Shown piece by piece: positions 34,184 through 42,241 of a stretch of DNA of 64,000 nucleotides. Each line of letters begins with the position of its first letter. Positions within the stretch are counted from its first letter, which is position 1. The position numbers and the translations under genes are program-made. The DNA comes from Dactylosporangium sucinum (GTDB taxonomy: Bacteria; Actinomycetota; Actinomycetes; Mycobacteriales; Micromonosporaceae), in contig NZ_BMPI01000018.1 of the NCBI RefSeq assembly GCF_014647515.1, forward strand, positions 1-64,000. Reading direction: 5' to 3'. The notes under the pieces are model-generated. The model did not search any database. It was not told where the DNA came from and saw nothing but the letters and a program-made list of their open reading frames with translations.

Positions 34184-34768
34184 TCACGACGACTCCGTGA
34201 GTGCACCGCGCACCAGCTCGAACGGCACTACCCCGGTCGGCGGGTCCCAACCGGAATCCTCCGGCGACGAGTCGGGCGGGCCGGCGCTGACCTTCACCGA
34301 CCACTCGTCGAGCGGCAGCGACAGCACCAGCGTGGCCGCCAGCTCCTTCGTGGACGGCGGGCGAACCACGTCCCACCGCCCCGGCACGATGCGTTCGCTG
34401 ATCGCCCGCAGCGCCGGCAGCTTGTCGGGGACCACCGCGCAGCGGCCGAGCACCATCGCCGACCGGTAGTGCATCGACGTCTCGAACGCGCTGCGCGCCA
34501 GCACCAGGCCGTCGAGGTGCGTCACCGTGAAGCAGCACGGCACCCCGAGCGCCAGCGTCCGGAAGAGCCGGCTGCCGGTGGAGCCGTGGAACAGCACGGC
34601 GTCGCCGGAGCGGCCGTAGGCGACCGGGACCGCGTACGGCTGTCCATCGTGGACGAACGCCACGTGCCCGGCGACGCCGGCGTCGAGCACCTCCCGCAGC
34701 ACCGCGGGGTCGGTGACCGCCAGCTCGGGCAGCCGGCGGATGCGCGTGCGGCTTACAGGCGCGTCCAT
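34184..34768 (-). CDS. Pyridoxamine 5'-phosphate oxidase-family split-barrel flavoprotein
   Basis: A 194-residue flavin/nucleotide-binding split beta-barrel (Pyridox_ox_2/NimA-like group). Recognisable parts are GHVAFVHDGQPYAVPVAYG (about residues 34-52), LFHGSTGSRLFRTLALGVPC and ETSMHYRSAMVLGRC. True PNPO motifs for PLP synthesis are not evident, so it is not assigned as PdxH. Relatives bind FMN, haem or F420; the window encodes F420 synthesis, so F420 is possible. The start overlaps the aminotransferase 3' end by 16 bases and the gene precedes the amine oxidase by 52 bases. Its role in the polyamine pathway is unknown: a reductase or a detoxifier of a reactive aldehyde are options. Confidence 0.82.
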   Translation of the reverse strand: MDAPVSRTRIRRLPELAVTDPAVLREVLDAGVAGHVAFVHDGQPYAVPVAYGRSGDAVLFHGSTGSRLFRTLALGVPCCFTVTHLDGLVLARSAFETSMHYRSAMVLGRCAVVPDKLPALRAISERIVPGRWDVVRPPSTKELAATLVLSLPLDEWSVKVSAGPPDSSPEDSGWDPPTGVVPFELVRGALTESS

Positions 34769-36117
34769 GCCTCGGTCAGCACCGCGCGCAGGATCTGCTC
34801 GATCTCGGCGAACTGGGTCTCGTCGCAGATCAGCGGCGGGGCCAGCTGGATCACCGGGTCGCCCCGGTCGTCGGCCCGGCAGTACAGGCCGGCGTCGAAC
34901 AGCGCCTTCGACAGGAAGCCGCGCAGCAGCGCCTCGGACTCGACGTCGTTGAACGTCTCCTTGGTCGCCTTGTCCTTCACCAGCTCGATGCCGAAGAAGT
35001 AGCCGTCGCCCCGGACGTCGCCGACGATCGGCAGGTCGTAGAGGCGCTCGAGGTACGACCGGAACAGCGACGAGTTCCTGCGCACGTGCTCGTTGAGGCC
35101 CTCACGCTCGAAGATGTCGAGGTTGGCCAGCGCCACCGCCGAGCCGACCGGGTGGCCGCCGTAGGTGATGCCGTGCGCGAACCAGTTCGTGCCGCCGAGG
35201 AACGGCTCGGCGAGCTTCTCCGACGCGAGCATCGCGCCGAGCGGCACGTAGCCCGACGTGAGTCCCTTCGCGACGGTGATGATGTCCGGCTGGTACCCGT
35301 ACCGCTTCGCCCCGAAGTACTCACCCAACCGGCCGAACGCGCAGATCACCTCGTCGGAGACGAGCAGCACGTCGTACCGGTCGCAGATCTCCCGGACCCG
35401 CTGGAAGTACCCGGGCGGGGGCGGGAAGCAGCCGCCCGCGTTCTGCACCGGCTCCAGGTAGACGGCGGCGACCGTGTCCGGGCCCTCGAACTCGATGGCC
35501 TCGGCGATCCGGTCGGCGGCCCAGACGCCGAACTGCTCCGGCGTCATCGACTCGTCGGGGCGCCGGTAGTAGTTGGTGTTCGGCACCCGGAACGCGCCGG
35601 GGACGAGCGGCTCGAAGTCCTGCTTCAGCACCGGGATGCCGGTGATCGACAGGGCGCCCATCGACGTGCCGTGGTAGGCGATCGAGCGGGACAGCACCTT
35701 GGTCTTCAGCGGCTTGCCGGTGCGCTTGAAGTACGAGCGGGCGAGCTTCCACGCGCTCTCCACCGCCTCCGAACCGCCGGTGGTGAAGAAGACCCGGTTG
35801 AGGTCGCCCGGGGTGAGGTCGGCCAGCCGGTCGGCCAGCTCGATCGCCTTCGGGTGCGCGTACGACCAGAGCGGGAAGTAGGCGAGCTCGGAGGCCTGCT
35901 TGGCCGCGGCGTCGGCGAGCTCGTGCCGGCCGTGGCCGGTCTGCACCACGAACAGGCCGGCCAGCCCGTCGAGGTACCGCTTGCCGTTGCTGTCGTAGAT
36001 GTAGGGCCCGTCGCCCCGCACGATGACCGGCACCGGCGCGTCCCGGTAGGCCGACAGGCGGGTGAAGTGCATCCAGAGGTGGTCGCGAGCAGCGTCGTCG
36101 AGCTGCTGGTCGTTCAT
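34753..36117 (-). CDS. Class III aminotransferase, putrescine/polyamine type
   Basis: PLP-dependent omega-aminotransferase of 454 residues. The PLP lysine is in TVAKGLTSGYVPLGA, preceded by LLVSDEVICAFGRLGEYFG (Asp contacting the pyridine nitrogen). FFTTGGSEAVESAWKLAR gives the phosphate-binding loop. The sequence style (HLWMHFTRLSAYRD start, YHGTSMGALSITGIP, NWFAHGITYGGHPVGSAVAL) fits SpuC-like putrescine:pyruvate aminotransferases, which make 4-aminobutyraldehyde. The ATG at 36117 overlaps the regulator's stop codon (ATGA) and has GGGGGA upstream; an in-frame GTG at 36129 is less likely. It is cotranscribed after the Lrp-type regulator. Other omega-amino donors such as beta-alanine cannot be excluded. 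Confidence 0.88.
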   Translation of the reverse strand: MNDQQLDDAARDHLWMHFTRLSAYRDAPVPVIVRGDGPYIYDSNGKRYLDGLAGLFVVQTGHGRHELADAAAKQASELAYFPLWSYAHPKAIELADRLADLTPGDLNRVFFTTGGSEAVESAWKLARSYFKRTGKPLKTKVLSRSIAYHGTSMGALSITGIPVLKQDFEPLVPGAFRVPNTNYYRRPDESMTPEQFGVWAADRIAEAIEFEGPDTVAAVYLEPVQNAGGCFPPPPGYFQRVREICDRYDVLLVSDEVICAFGRLGEYFGAKRYGYQPDIITVAKGLTSGYVPLGAMLASEKLAEPFLGGTNWFAHGITYGGHPVGSAVALANLDIFEREGLNEHVRRNSSLFRSYLERLYDLPIVGDVRGDGYFFGIELVKDKATKETFNDVESEALLRGFLSKALFDAGLYCRADDRGDPVIQLAPPLICDETQFAEIEQILRAVLTEAWTRL

Positions 36118-36569
36118 CGGGTCCCCCACGCATAGGTCTGCTTGGCGAGCTTGAGATAGACGAAGGTCTCCGTGGCGGTCACGCCAGGGATGCTCCGGAT
36201 CGTGTCGTTGAGAAGGTCGAGGAGGTGCTCGTCGTCAGTGCACACCATCTCGGCGAGCAGGTCGTAGCCCCCGGCGCAAATCACCACGTAGTCGATCTCG
36301 GGCACCGCGGCCAGGGACTTCGCGACCGGCCGCAGATCACCCTCGACCTTGATCCCGACCATCACCTGCCGCGCGAAGCCCAGCGTCAGGGGATCGGTGA
36401 CCGCCACGATCTGCATGACACCGGTGTCGAGCAGCCGCTGCACGCGCTGGCGCACCGCGGCCTCGGAGAGGCCGACGACCTTGGCCAGCGCGGCGTAGGA
36501 CATCCGGCCGTCACGCTGCAGCTGCTCGATGATGCGCTTGTTGACGTCGTCGAGGACGGGGTCGGTCAC
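36114..36569 (-). CDS. Lrp/AsnC-family transcriptional regulator
   Basis: A 151-residue feast/famine regulator. The N-terminal helix-turn-helix is at residues about 5-55 (VLDDVNKRIIEQLQRDGRMS, then LAKVVGLSEAAVRQRVQRL) and the RAM effector domain follows (QVMVGIKVEGDLRPVAKSL, then ICAGGYDLLAEMVC). It likely senses an amino acid or polyamine and controls both the leftward catabolic genes and the divergent potDABC operon; the 292-base gap between them is the obvious operator region. The GTG at 36569 starts the conserved core; an ATG at 36614 would add 15 unconserved residues. No ribosome site is clear. It is coupled to the aminotransferase by a four-base overlap. Confidence 0.88.
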   Translation of the reverse strand: MTDPVLDDVNKRIIEQLQRDGRMSYAALAKVVGLSEAAVRQRVQRLLDTGVMQIVAVTDPLTLGFARQVMVGIKVEGDLRPVAKSLAAVPEIDYVVICAGGYDLLAEMVCTDDEHLLDLLNDTIRSIPGVTATETFVYLKLAKQTYAWGTR

Positions 36570-36861
36570 ATGTGGATTCTTGCCCAAGACCCGGGGGTTG
36601 GCAACTAATTCCATGGCTGGTCAACGACAGATCTGCGGAATCGTTAGGGTGCTGAGGGCCGGTTTTCCGTGCCAGACTGGCCGGGCCTGTTTCGGCGAGG
36701 TGACAGCCGTAACCCCTCCTTGATCACTCAGCGCTTTTCGTTGTGCGGCTCGATCGTGACAACGGAATCCCTTGTGAGCGATGGCACCTCGTGTCAGGAT
36801 CAGTCGTCGGTTCACCGCCCCCCAGAAGTGTGCGCCGGCATCGAGATCCATAGGAGTCCCC
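36570..36861. promoter_or_regulatory. Divergent control region between the Lrp-type gene and potD
   Basis: This 292-base gap must carry promoters for the leftward polyamine catabolic operon and the rightward uptake operon. It is less GC-rich than the flanks. I could not assign -35/-10 pairs or an Lrp site with confidence; TAGGAG (36851-36856) is the potD ribosome site. Confidence 0.45.
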
Positions 36862-38097
36862 GTGCCAAACCCCTCCCGCCCGCTCTCCCCAGAAGCGGCC
36901 GCGATCCTGAATGCCACCGGACTCTCGCGCCGCACGCTGATGCGCGGCATCCTGGCCGGTGGCGCCTTCATGGCGGCCGGCGGCGCACTCGCGGCCTGTG
37001 GCACCGCACCGGCGAAGAAGCCCGACGCCAGCAGCAGCCCCGCGTGCAGCGCGGCCGACGTCTCCGCGACCGAGAAGAAGCTCAACTGGTCCAACTGGCC
37101 GCTCTACATCGACGTCGATGAGAACGACGAGAAGAAGCGCCCGTCGATCGACGGCTTCACCGCGAAGACCGGCATCGCCGTCACGTACACCGAGGACATC
37201 AACGACAACAACGAGTTCTTCGGCAAGGTCCGCAACCAGCTGCAGGCCTGCCAGTCGATCGACCGTGACGTCATGGTCCTCACCGACTGGATGGCCTCGC
37301 GCGTCGTCGGCCTCGGCTGGACCCAGCAGTTCGACCCGGGCAAGACCCCGAACTTCACCAAGAACGTCCTCGCCTCGCTGCGCAACCGGCCGTGGGACAA
37401 GGACATGAACCACGCGGCGCCCTGGCAGTCGGGCCTCACCGGCCTGGCCTACAACGCCAAGGTGACCAAGGAGATCCGCACCCTCGACGAGCTGCTGACC
37501 CGCCCCGACCTCAAGGGCAAGGTCGCGGTGCTCACCGAGATGCGCGACACCGTCGGCCTCCTGCTGCTGTCGATGGGCAAGGACCCGGCCACCGTCACCG
37601 ACGCCGACTTCGACGCGGCGATCGAGAAGCTCAAGAAGGCCGTCGACTCCGGCCAGATCCGCAAGTTCACCGGCAACGACTACAAGGAGGACCTCGCCAA
37701 GGGCGACCTCGCCGCGTGCGTGGCCTGGTCCGGCGACGTCATCCAGTTGGCCGCCGAGGACGAGAGCATCAAGTTCGTCGCGCCCGAGGAGGGCCTGATC
37801 CTCTGGTCGGACAACATGCTGATCCCGGCCACCGCGACCCACAAGGCCAACGTCGAGCAGCTCATCGACTACTACTACGACCCGAAGGTCGCCGCCCAGG
37901 TCGCCGCGTCGGTCAACTACATCTGCCCGGTGCAGGGCGCGCAGGAGGCCATGCAGCAGGTCGACCCCGAGCTGGCCGACAACCCGCTCATCTTCCCCGA
38001 CGCGGAGACGCTCAAGAAGGTCCACTCCTTCAAGGCGCTCACCGAGGCCGAGGACAAGAAGTACGCCGAGAAGTTCGAGTCTGTTTCGGGAGCCTGA
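36862..38097 (+). CDS. potD: Spermidine/putrescine ABC transporter substrate-binding lipoprotein
   Basis: Periplasmic-type binding protein of 411 residues anchored as a lipoprotein. The N-terminal region has a twin-arginine motif and lipobox (LSRRTLMRGILAGG then ALAACG at about residues 47-52), so export is probably by Tat. The mature part shows LNWSNWPLYIDVDEND, MVLTDWMASRVVGLGW, PWQSGLTGLAYN and EEGLILWSDNMLIPATATHK, matching the PotD/PotF fold. The GTG at 36862 has TAGGAG five bases upstream; a longer frame to 36781 lacks one. It is the first gene of potD-potA-potB-potC, three bases before potA. Ligand choice between putrescine and spermidine cannot be read with confidence. Confidence 0.92.
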   Translation: MPNPSRPLSPEAAAILNATGLSRRTLMRGILAGGAFMAAGGALAACGTAPAKKPDASSSPACSAADVSATEKKLNWSNWPLYIDVDENDEKKRPSIDGFTAKTGIAVTYTEDINDNNEFFGKVRNQLQACQSIDRDVMVLTDWMASRVVGLGWTQQFDPGKTPNFTKNVLASLRNRPWDKDMNHAAPWQSGLTGLAYNAKVTKEIRTLDELLTRPDLKGKVAVLTEMRDTVGLLLLSMGKDPATVTDADFDAAIEKLKKAVDSGQIRKFTGNDYKEDLAKGDLAACVAWSGDVIQLAAEDESIKFVAPEEGLILWSDNMLIPATATHKANVEQLIDYYYDPKVAAQVAASVNYICPVQGAQEAMQQVDPELADNPLIFPDAETLKKVHSFKALTEAEDKKYAEKFESVSGA

Positions 38098-38100
38098 TAG

Positions 38101-39243
38101 ATGGCCGAGCAGCACAGTGGTGCCAGCGGCGCCGACCTCCACCTGGTCGGCGTGACCAAGCGGTTCGGGGCCTTCACGGCGGTCGACGACCTGACCCTCA
38201 CGGTGCCCCGCGGATCGTTCTTCGCCCTGCTCGGCGCGTCCGGGTGCGGCAAGACGACCACCTTGCGGATGATCGCCGGCCTCGAGGAGCCGACGGCTGG
38301 CCGGGTGATGCTCGGCGACCAGGACGTGACCCGGCTGCGGCCCTACAAGCGGCCGGTGAACACGGTGTTCCAGTCCTACGCGCTGTTCCCGCACCTCTCC
38401 ATCGCGGACAACGTGGCGTTCGGCCTGCGCCGGCGCGGCGTGCGGCAGTACGCCGACCAGGTGGAGCGCATGCTCCACCTGGTCGAGATGGACGGCTTCG
38501 GCAAGCGGCGGCCGGCCCAGCTCTCCGGCGGCCAGCAGCAGCGCGTCGCGCTGGCCCGGGCGCTCATCAACCACCCGCAGGTGCTGCTGCTCGACGAGCC
38601 GCTCGGCGCGCTCGACCTCAAGCTGCGCCGGCAGATGCAGGTCGAGCTCAAGCGGATCCAGACCGAGGTCGGGATCACGTTCGTCCACGTCACGCACGAC
38701 CAGGAGGAGGCCATGACGATGGCCGACACGGTCGCGGTGATGAACGCGGGGAAGATCGAGCAGCTCGGCTCGCCCGTGGAGATGTACGACTTCCCCGGTA
38801 CCGCGTTCGTCGCGAACTTCCTCGGCCAGTCGAACCTGCTCGCCGGCGCCGTCACCGGGCGCAACGGCGACGACCTGCTGGTCGAGGCGTACGGCGGCCG
38901 CTACTCGGTGCCCGCCGGGCGGGCCCGCGCCGCCGACGGCACCGTCTGGCTCGGCGTCCGGCCGGAGAAGCTGCACGTCGGCACCGAGGTGCCGGCCGGG
39001 CAGCAGGGCGTGCGGGGCATCGTCACCGACTCGTCGTACATGGGCGTCAGCACGCAGTACCTCGTGCGCGCCGAATGGGGCGACGAGCTCACCGTCTTCG
39101 TGCCGAACCAGGGCGTGTCCGCGCCGCTCGCCGTGGCGAGCGAGGTGACGGTGTCCTGGCGGCCCGAGCACGCGTTCCTGCTCGCCCGCCCCGCCGGCGA
39201 GACGCAGGCGCCGGTCGTGGACGCCGAGGAAGTGCCCGCGTGA
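38101..39243 (+). CDS. potA: Polyamine ABC transporter ATPase
   Basis: The energising subunit, 380 residues. Walker A is GASGCGKTT (about residues 45-53), the Q-loop is NTVFQSYALFPHLS, the ABC signature is LSGGQQQRVALARAL, Walker B is VLLLDEPLGALD and the switch histidine is in VTHDQEEA. A C-terminal TOBE-like regulatory domain (from about residue 250, with VWLGVRPEKLHVG) is typical of PotA/MalK-type ATPases. ATG lies three bases after the potD stop; the stop overlaps the potB GTG (GTGA). Cytoplasmic face of the membrane complex with PotB and PotC. Confidence 0.95.
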   Translation: MAEQHSGASGADLHLVGVTKRFGAFTAVDDLTLTVPRGSFFALLGASGCGKTTTLRMIAGLEEPTAGRVMLGDQDVTRLRPYKRPVNTVFQSYALFPHLSIADNVAFGLRRRGVRQYADQVERMLHLVEMDGFGKRRPAQLSGGQQQRVALARALINHPQVLLLDEPLGALDLKLRRQMQVELKRIQTEVGITFVHVTHDQEEAMTMADTVAVMNAGKIEQLGSPVEMYDFPGTAFVANFLGQSNLLAGAVTGRNGDDLLVEAYGGRYSVPAGRARAADGTVWLGVRPEKLHVGTEVPAGQQGVRGIVTDSSYMGVSTQYLVRAEWGDELTVFVPNQGVSAPLAVASEVTVSWRPEHAFLLARPAGETQAPVVDAEEVPA

Positions 39244-40142
39244 GCGCGCTCGGGCAACTGGGCGCGGGGACGGGTCCCGCGCCGGAGCTGCACAAGCCGC
39301 GCAAGAGCTGGCTGCCCTACCTGCTGCTCCTGCCCGGCGGGCTCTGGCTGATCGTGTTCTTCGCGGTGCCCGCCGTCCAGCTGTTCGCGACCAGCCTCTA
39401 CGACCCGGGCGGGTCGCTGGAGAACGGCTACGTGATGACGTGGCACTTCGCGAACTACGCCGACGCCGTCCAGGAGTACCTGCCGCACTTCGGGCGCTCC
39501 ATCGGCTACGCCGCGCTCACCACGGCCATCTCGCTGCTCGTCGGCTACCCGCTCGCCTACGCGATCGCGGTCAAGGGCGGCCGGTGGAAGAACGTGCTGC
39601 TCATCTGCGTCATCGCGCCGTTCTTCACCAGCTTCCTGATCCGGACGCTGGCCTGGAAGGTCATCCTCTCCGACGGCGGCTGGGTCGTGTCGACGCTCAA
39701 CTGGCTGCACGTGCCGCTGCCCGACGGGCGGCTGCTGGCGACCACCCCGGCCGTGATCGCCGGGCTGGTCTACAACTTCCTGCCGTTCATGGTGCTCCCG
39801 CTGTACGCCAGCCTGGAGAAGCTCGACCCGCGCCTCATCGAGGCGGCCGGCGACCTCTACGCCCGGCCGGCGGCCCGCTTCACCCGGGTGATCCTGCCGC
39901 TGTCGATGCCCGGCGTCGTGGCCGGCACGCTGCTGACGTTCATCCCCGCCGCCGGCGACTACATCAACGCGCAGCTGCTCGGGACGAACCGGCAGTACAT
40001 GATCGGCAACGTCATCCAGTCGAAGTTCCTGCGCGTGGGCGACTACCCCGCCGCCGCCGCGCTGTCGTTCACCCTGATGGCGGCGATCCTCGTGCTGGTC
40101 TTCGTCTACGTGCGCCGCGCCGGAACCGACGAGGTGCTGTGA
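39240..40142 (+). CDS. potB: Polyamine ABC transporter permease PotB
   Basis: A 300-residue inner-membrane permease with six predicted helices, the first being WLPYLLLLPGGLWLIVFFAVPAV (split: WLPYLLLLPGG, LWLIVFFAVPAV). The EAA loop that contacts PotA is EAAGDLYARPAARFTRVILPLSMPG (quoted in part: EAAGDLYARPAARF), about residues 201-225. The GTG start overlaps the potA stop and the stop overlaps the potC ATG (TGATG), showing tight translational coupling. Short cytoplasmic N-terminus (LGQLGAGTGPAPELHKP). Confidence 0.93.
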   Translation: MSALGQLGAGTGPAPELHKPRKSWLPYLLLLPGGLWLIVFFAVPAVQLFATSLYDPGGSLENGYVMTWHFANYADAVQEYLPHFGRSIGYAALTTAISLLVGYPLAYAIAVKGGRWKNVLLICVIAPFFTSFLIRTLAWKVILSDGGWVVSTLNWLHVPLPDGRLLATTPAVIAGLVYNFLPFMVLPLYASLEKLDPRLIEAAGDLYARPAARFTRVILPLSMPGVVAGTLLTFIPAAGDYINAQLLGTNRQYMIGNVIQSKFLRVGDYPAAAALSFTLMAAILVLVFVYVRRAGTDEVL

Positions 40143-40945
40143 TGGTCCATCGCCTCCGCCGCTTCGCCGCCGACCACTGGGTGATGGCGATCGGCCTGCT
40201 GGTGCTGCTGTACCTCTTCGTGCCGATCGCCGTGGTCGCCGCCATGTCGTTCCGCGACGCCGGCCGCAACGCGCCCTACACGCTGCAGAACTACAGGTTC
40301 ACCTGGGACCACTGGGCGCACCCGTTCGGCACCGCCGGCATCGGCGACGCCTTCTGGACGAGCATCGCGATCGCGCTCATCTCCACCCTGGTCGCCACGA
40401 TCCTCGGCACGCTGATGTCGTTCGCCCTGGCCCGGCACCGGTTCCGCGGCCGGGCCGCCACCAACACCCTCATCTTCCTGCCGATGGCCACCCCCGAGAT
40501 CGTGATGGGCTCGTCGCTGCTGGCGCTGTTCGTCGCGTCGGGCGTGCAGCTCGGCTTCTGGACGATCGTCATCGCCCACGTGATGTTCTGCCTGTCGTTC
40601 GTGGTCGTCACGGTGAAGGCCCGCCTCGCCGGGCTCGACCCGCGGCTGCAGGAGGCGGCGATGGACCTCTACGCCAACGAGACGCAGACGTTCCTGCGCG
40701 TGACGCTGCCGCTGGTCATGCCGGGCATCGTGGCGGCGGCGCTGCTGTCGTTCTCGCTGTCGTTCGACGACTTCATCGTCACCAACTTCAACTCCGGCAC
40801 CGTCGTGACGTTCCCGATGTTCGTCTGGGGAGCGTCGCAGCGCGGCATCCCGCCGCAGATCAACGTGATCGGCACGGCGATGTTCGTCATCTCGTTCCTG
40901 ATCGTCCTCATCGGACAGCTGCCCCGCCTGCGCCGGAAGGCCTGA
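40142..40945 (+). CDS. potC: Polyamine ABC transporter permease PotC
   Basis: The second permease, 267 residues with six predicted helices (first: WVMAIGLLVLLYLFVPIAVV). The EAA loop EAAMDLYANETQTFLRVTLP lies at about 178-197, and SFSLSFDDFIVTNFNSG is a hallmark of PotC. It forms the channel with PotB. The ATG overlaps the potB stop by one base, and the next gene (saccharopine-dehydrogenase-like) starts one base after its stop, so the transport and enzyme genes form one transcription unit. Confidence 0.94.
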   Translation: MVHRLRRFAADHWVMAIGLLVLLYLFVPIAVVAAMSFRDAGRNAPYTLQNYRFTWDHWAHPFGTAGIGDAFWTSIAIALISTLVATILGTLMSFALARHRFRGRAATNTLIFLPMATPEIVMGSSLLALFVASGVQLGFWTIVIAHVMFCLSFVVVTVKARLAGLDPRLQEAAMDLYANETQTFLRVTLPLVMPGIVAAALLSFSLSFDDFIVTNFNSGTVVTFPMFVWGASQRGIPPQINVIGTAMFVISFLIVLIGQLPRLRRKA

Positions 40946-40946
40946 C

Positions 40947-42161
40947 ATGCGACTGCTTATCGTCGGAGCCGGCGGCGTCGGTACCGCGGCCGTGCGCATC
41001 GCCGCCCGCCGCACGTTCTTCGAGCACTGCGTGGTGGCCGACTACTCGCTCGACCGCGCCCAGGCGGCGGTGTCCTCGGTCGCCTCGGTGGACGGCGCGC
41101 GGTTCAGCGCAGTCCAGCTGGACGCGTCGTCGTCCGGCGCGGTCGCCGAGCTGTGCACGTCGCTGCGGATCACGCACGTGCTCAACGCGGTCGACCCGAG
41201 GTTCGTCATGCCGATCTTCGACGGCGCCTTCGCCGCCGGGGTCGACTACCTCGACATGGCGATGTCGCTGTCGCGGCCGCACCCGACCCGGCCCTACGAG
41301 CTGACCGGGGTGAAGCTCGGCGACGAGCAGTTCGCCGCGGCCGACGCGTGGGCCGCCGCCGGCCGGCTCGCCCTCTGCGGCATCGGCGTCGAGCCGGGGC
41401 TGTCGGACGTCTTCGCGCGGTACGCCGCCGACCACCTCTTCGCCGAGGTGCACGACATCGGCGTCCGCGACGGCTCCGACCTGGTCGTCGAGGGCTACGA
41501 CTTCGCGCCGTCGTTCTCGATCTGGACCACGATCGAGGAGTGCCTGAACCCGCCGGTGGTCTACGAGAAGGACCGCGGCTGGTTCGTCACCCGGCCGTTC
41601 TCGGAGCCGGAGATCTTCGACTTCCCGGCCGGCATCGGCCCCGTCGAGTGCGTGAACGTGGAGCACGAGGAGGTGCTGCTGATCCCGCGGTGGGTCGACG
41701 CCCGGCGCGTGACGTTCAAGTACGGCCTGGGCAACGAGTTCATCGAGGTCCTCAAGACCATCCACAAGCTCGGCCTGGACGCCACGGCGAAGGTCCGTGT
41801 CGGCGACGTCGAGGTCTCGCCGCGCGACGTGGTCGCCGCGTGCCTGCCCGACCCGGCGACGCTCGGCGACCGGATGCACGGCAAGACCTGCGCCGGCACC
41901 TACGTCACCGGCCTCGGCCGCGACGGCCGCCCGCGGGCCACCTACCTGTACCACGTGGTCGACAACGCCTGGTCGATGCGCGAGTACGGCTCGCAGGCCG
42001 TCGTCTGGCAGACCGCGATCAACCCGGTCGTCGCGCTGGAGCTGCTCGCCGCCGGCGCCTGGTCGGGCCGCGGGGTGCTCGGCCCGGAGGCGCTGCCGGC
42101 CAAGCCGTTCCTCGACCTGCTCACCGAGTACGGCTCTCCGTGGGGTATCCAGGAGAAATGA
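40947..42161 (+). CDS. Saccharopine dehydrogenase-like NAD(P)-dependent oxidoreductase
   Basis: A 404-residue enzyme with an N-terminal Rossmann fold (MRLLIVGAGGVGTAAVRIAA) and the saccharopine-dehydrogenase catalytic domain (NAVDPRFVMPIFDGAFAAGV, GIGVEPGLSDVFARYAAD and FKYGLGNEFIEVLKTIHKLG). Family members make or split secondary-amine amino acids: saccharopine, or carboxynorspermidine/carboxyspermidine from a diamine and aspartate semialdehyde. Being the fifth gene of a potDABC operon, one base after potC, it probably acts on a polyamine. The direction and partner aldehyde are unknown, and no carboxy(nor)spermidine decarboxylase gene is present in the window. An 80-base leader separates it from the agmatinase gene. 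Confidence 0.82.
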   Translation: MRLLIVGAGGVGTAAVRIAARRTFFEHCVVADYSLDRAQAAVSSVASVDGARFSAVQLDASSSGAVAELCTSLRITHVLNAVDPRFVMPIFDGAFAAGVDYLDMAMSLSRPHPTRPYELTGVKLGDEQFAAADAWAAAGRLALCGIGVEPGLSDVFARYAADHLFAEVHDIGVRDGSDLVVEGYDFAPSFSIWTTIEECLNPPVVYEKDRGWFVTRPFSEPEIFDFPAGIGPVECVNVEHEEVLLIPRWVDARRVTFKYGLGNEFIEVLKTIHKLGLDATAKVRVGDVEVSPRDVVAACLPDPATLGDRMHGKTCAGTYVTGLGRDGRPRATYLYHVVDNAWSMREYGSQAVVWQTAINPVVALELLAAGAWSGRGVLGPEALPAKPFLDLLTEYGSPWGIQEK

Positions 42162-42241
42162 CCGGTCCGGAGCGAAGCGGAGGGGCCGGGCACCATGAGC
42201 TCAGTGTGCAGGCCGTGTGACCGGAGCGAAGCGGGGGTCGC
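42161..42241 (+). promoter_or_regulatory. Leader with two CCGGAGCGAAGCGG modules before the agmatinase gene
   Basis: CCGGAGCGAAGCGG occurs at 42167-42180 and 42220-42233; the second copy runs into GGGGG and supplies the ribosome site, five bases before the ATG. The oxidase gene at 34131 has the same arrangement on the minus strand: one exact copy plus one copy with a single change (34145-34186 region). Confidence 0.6.
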
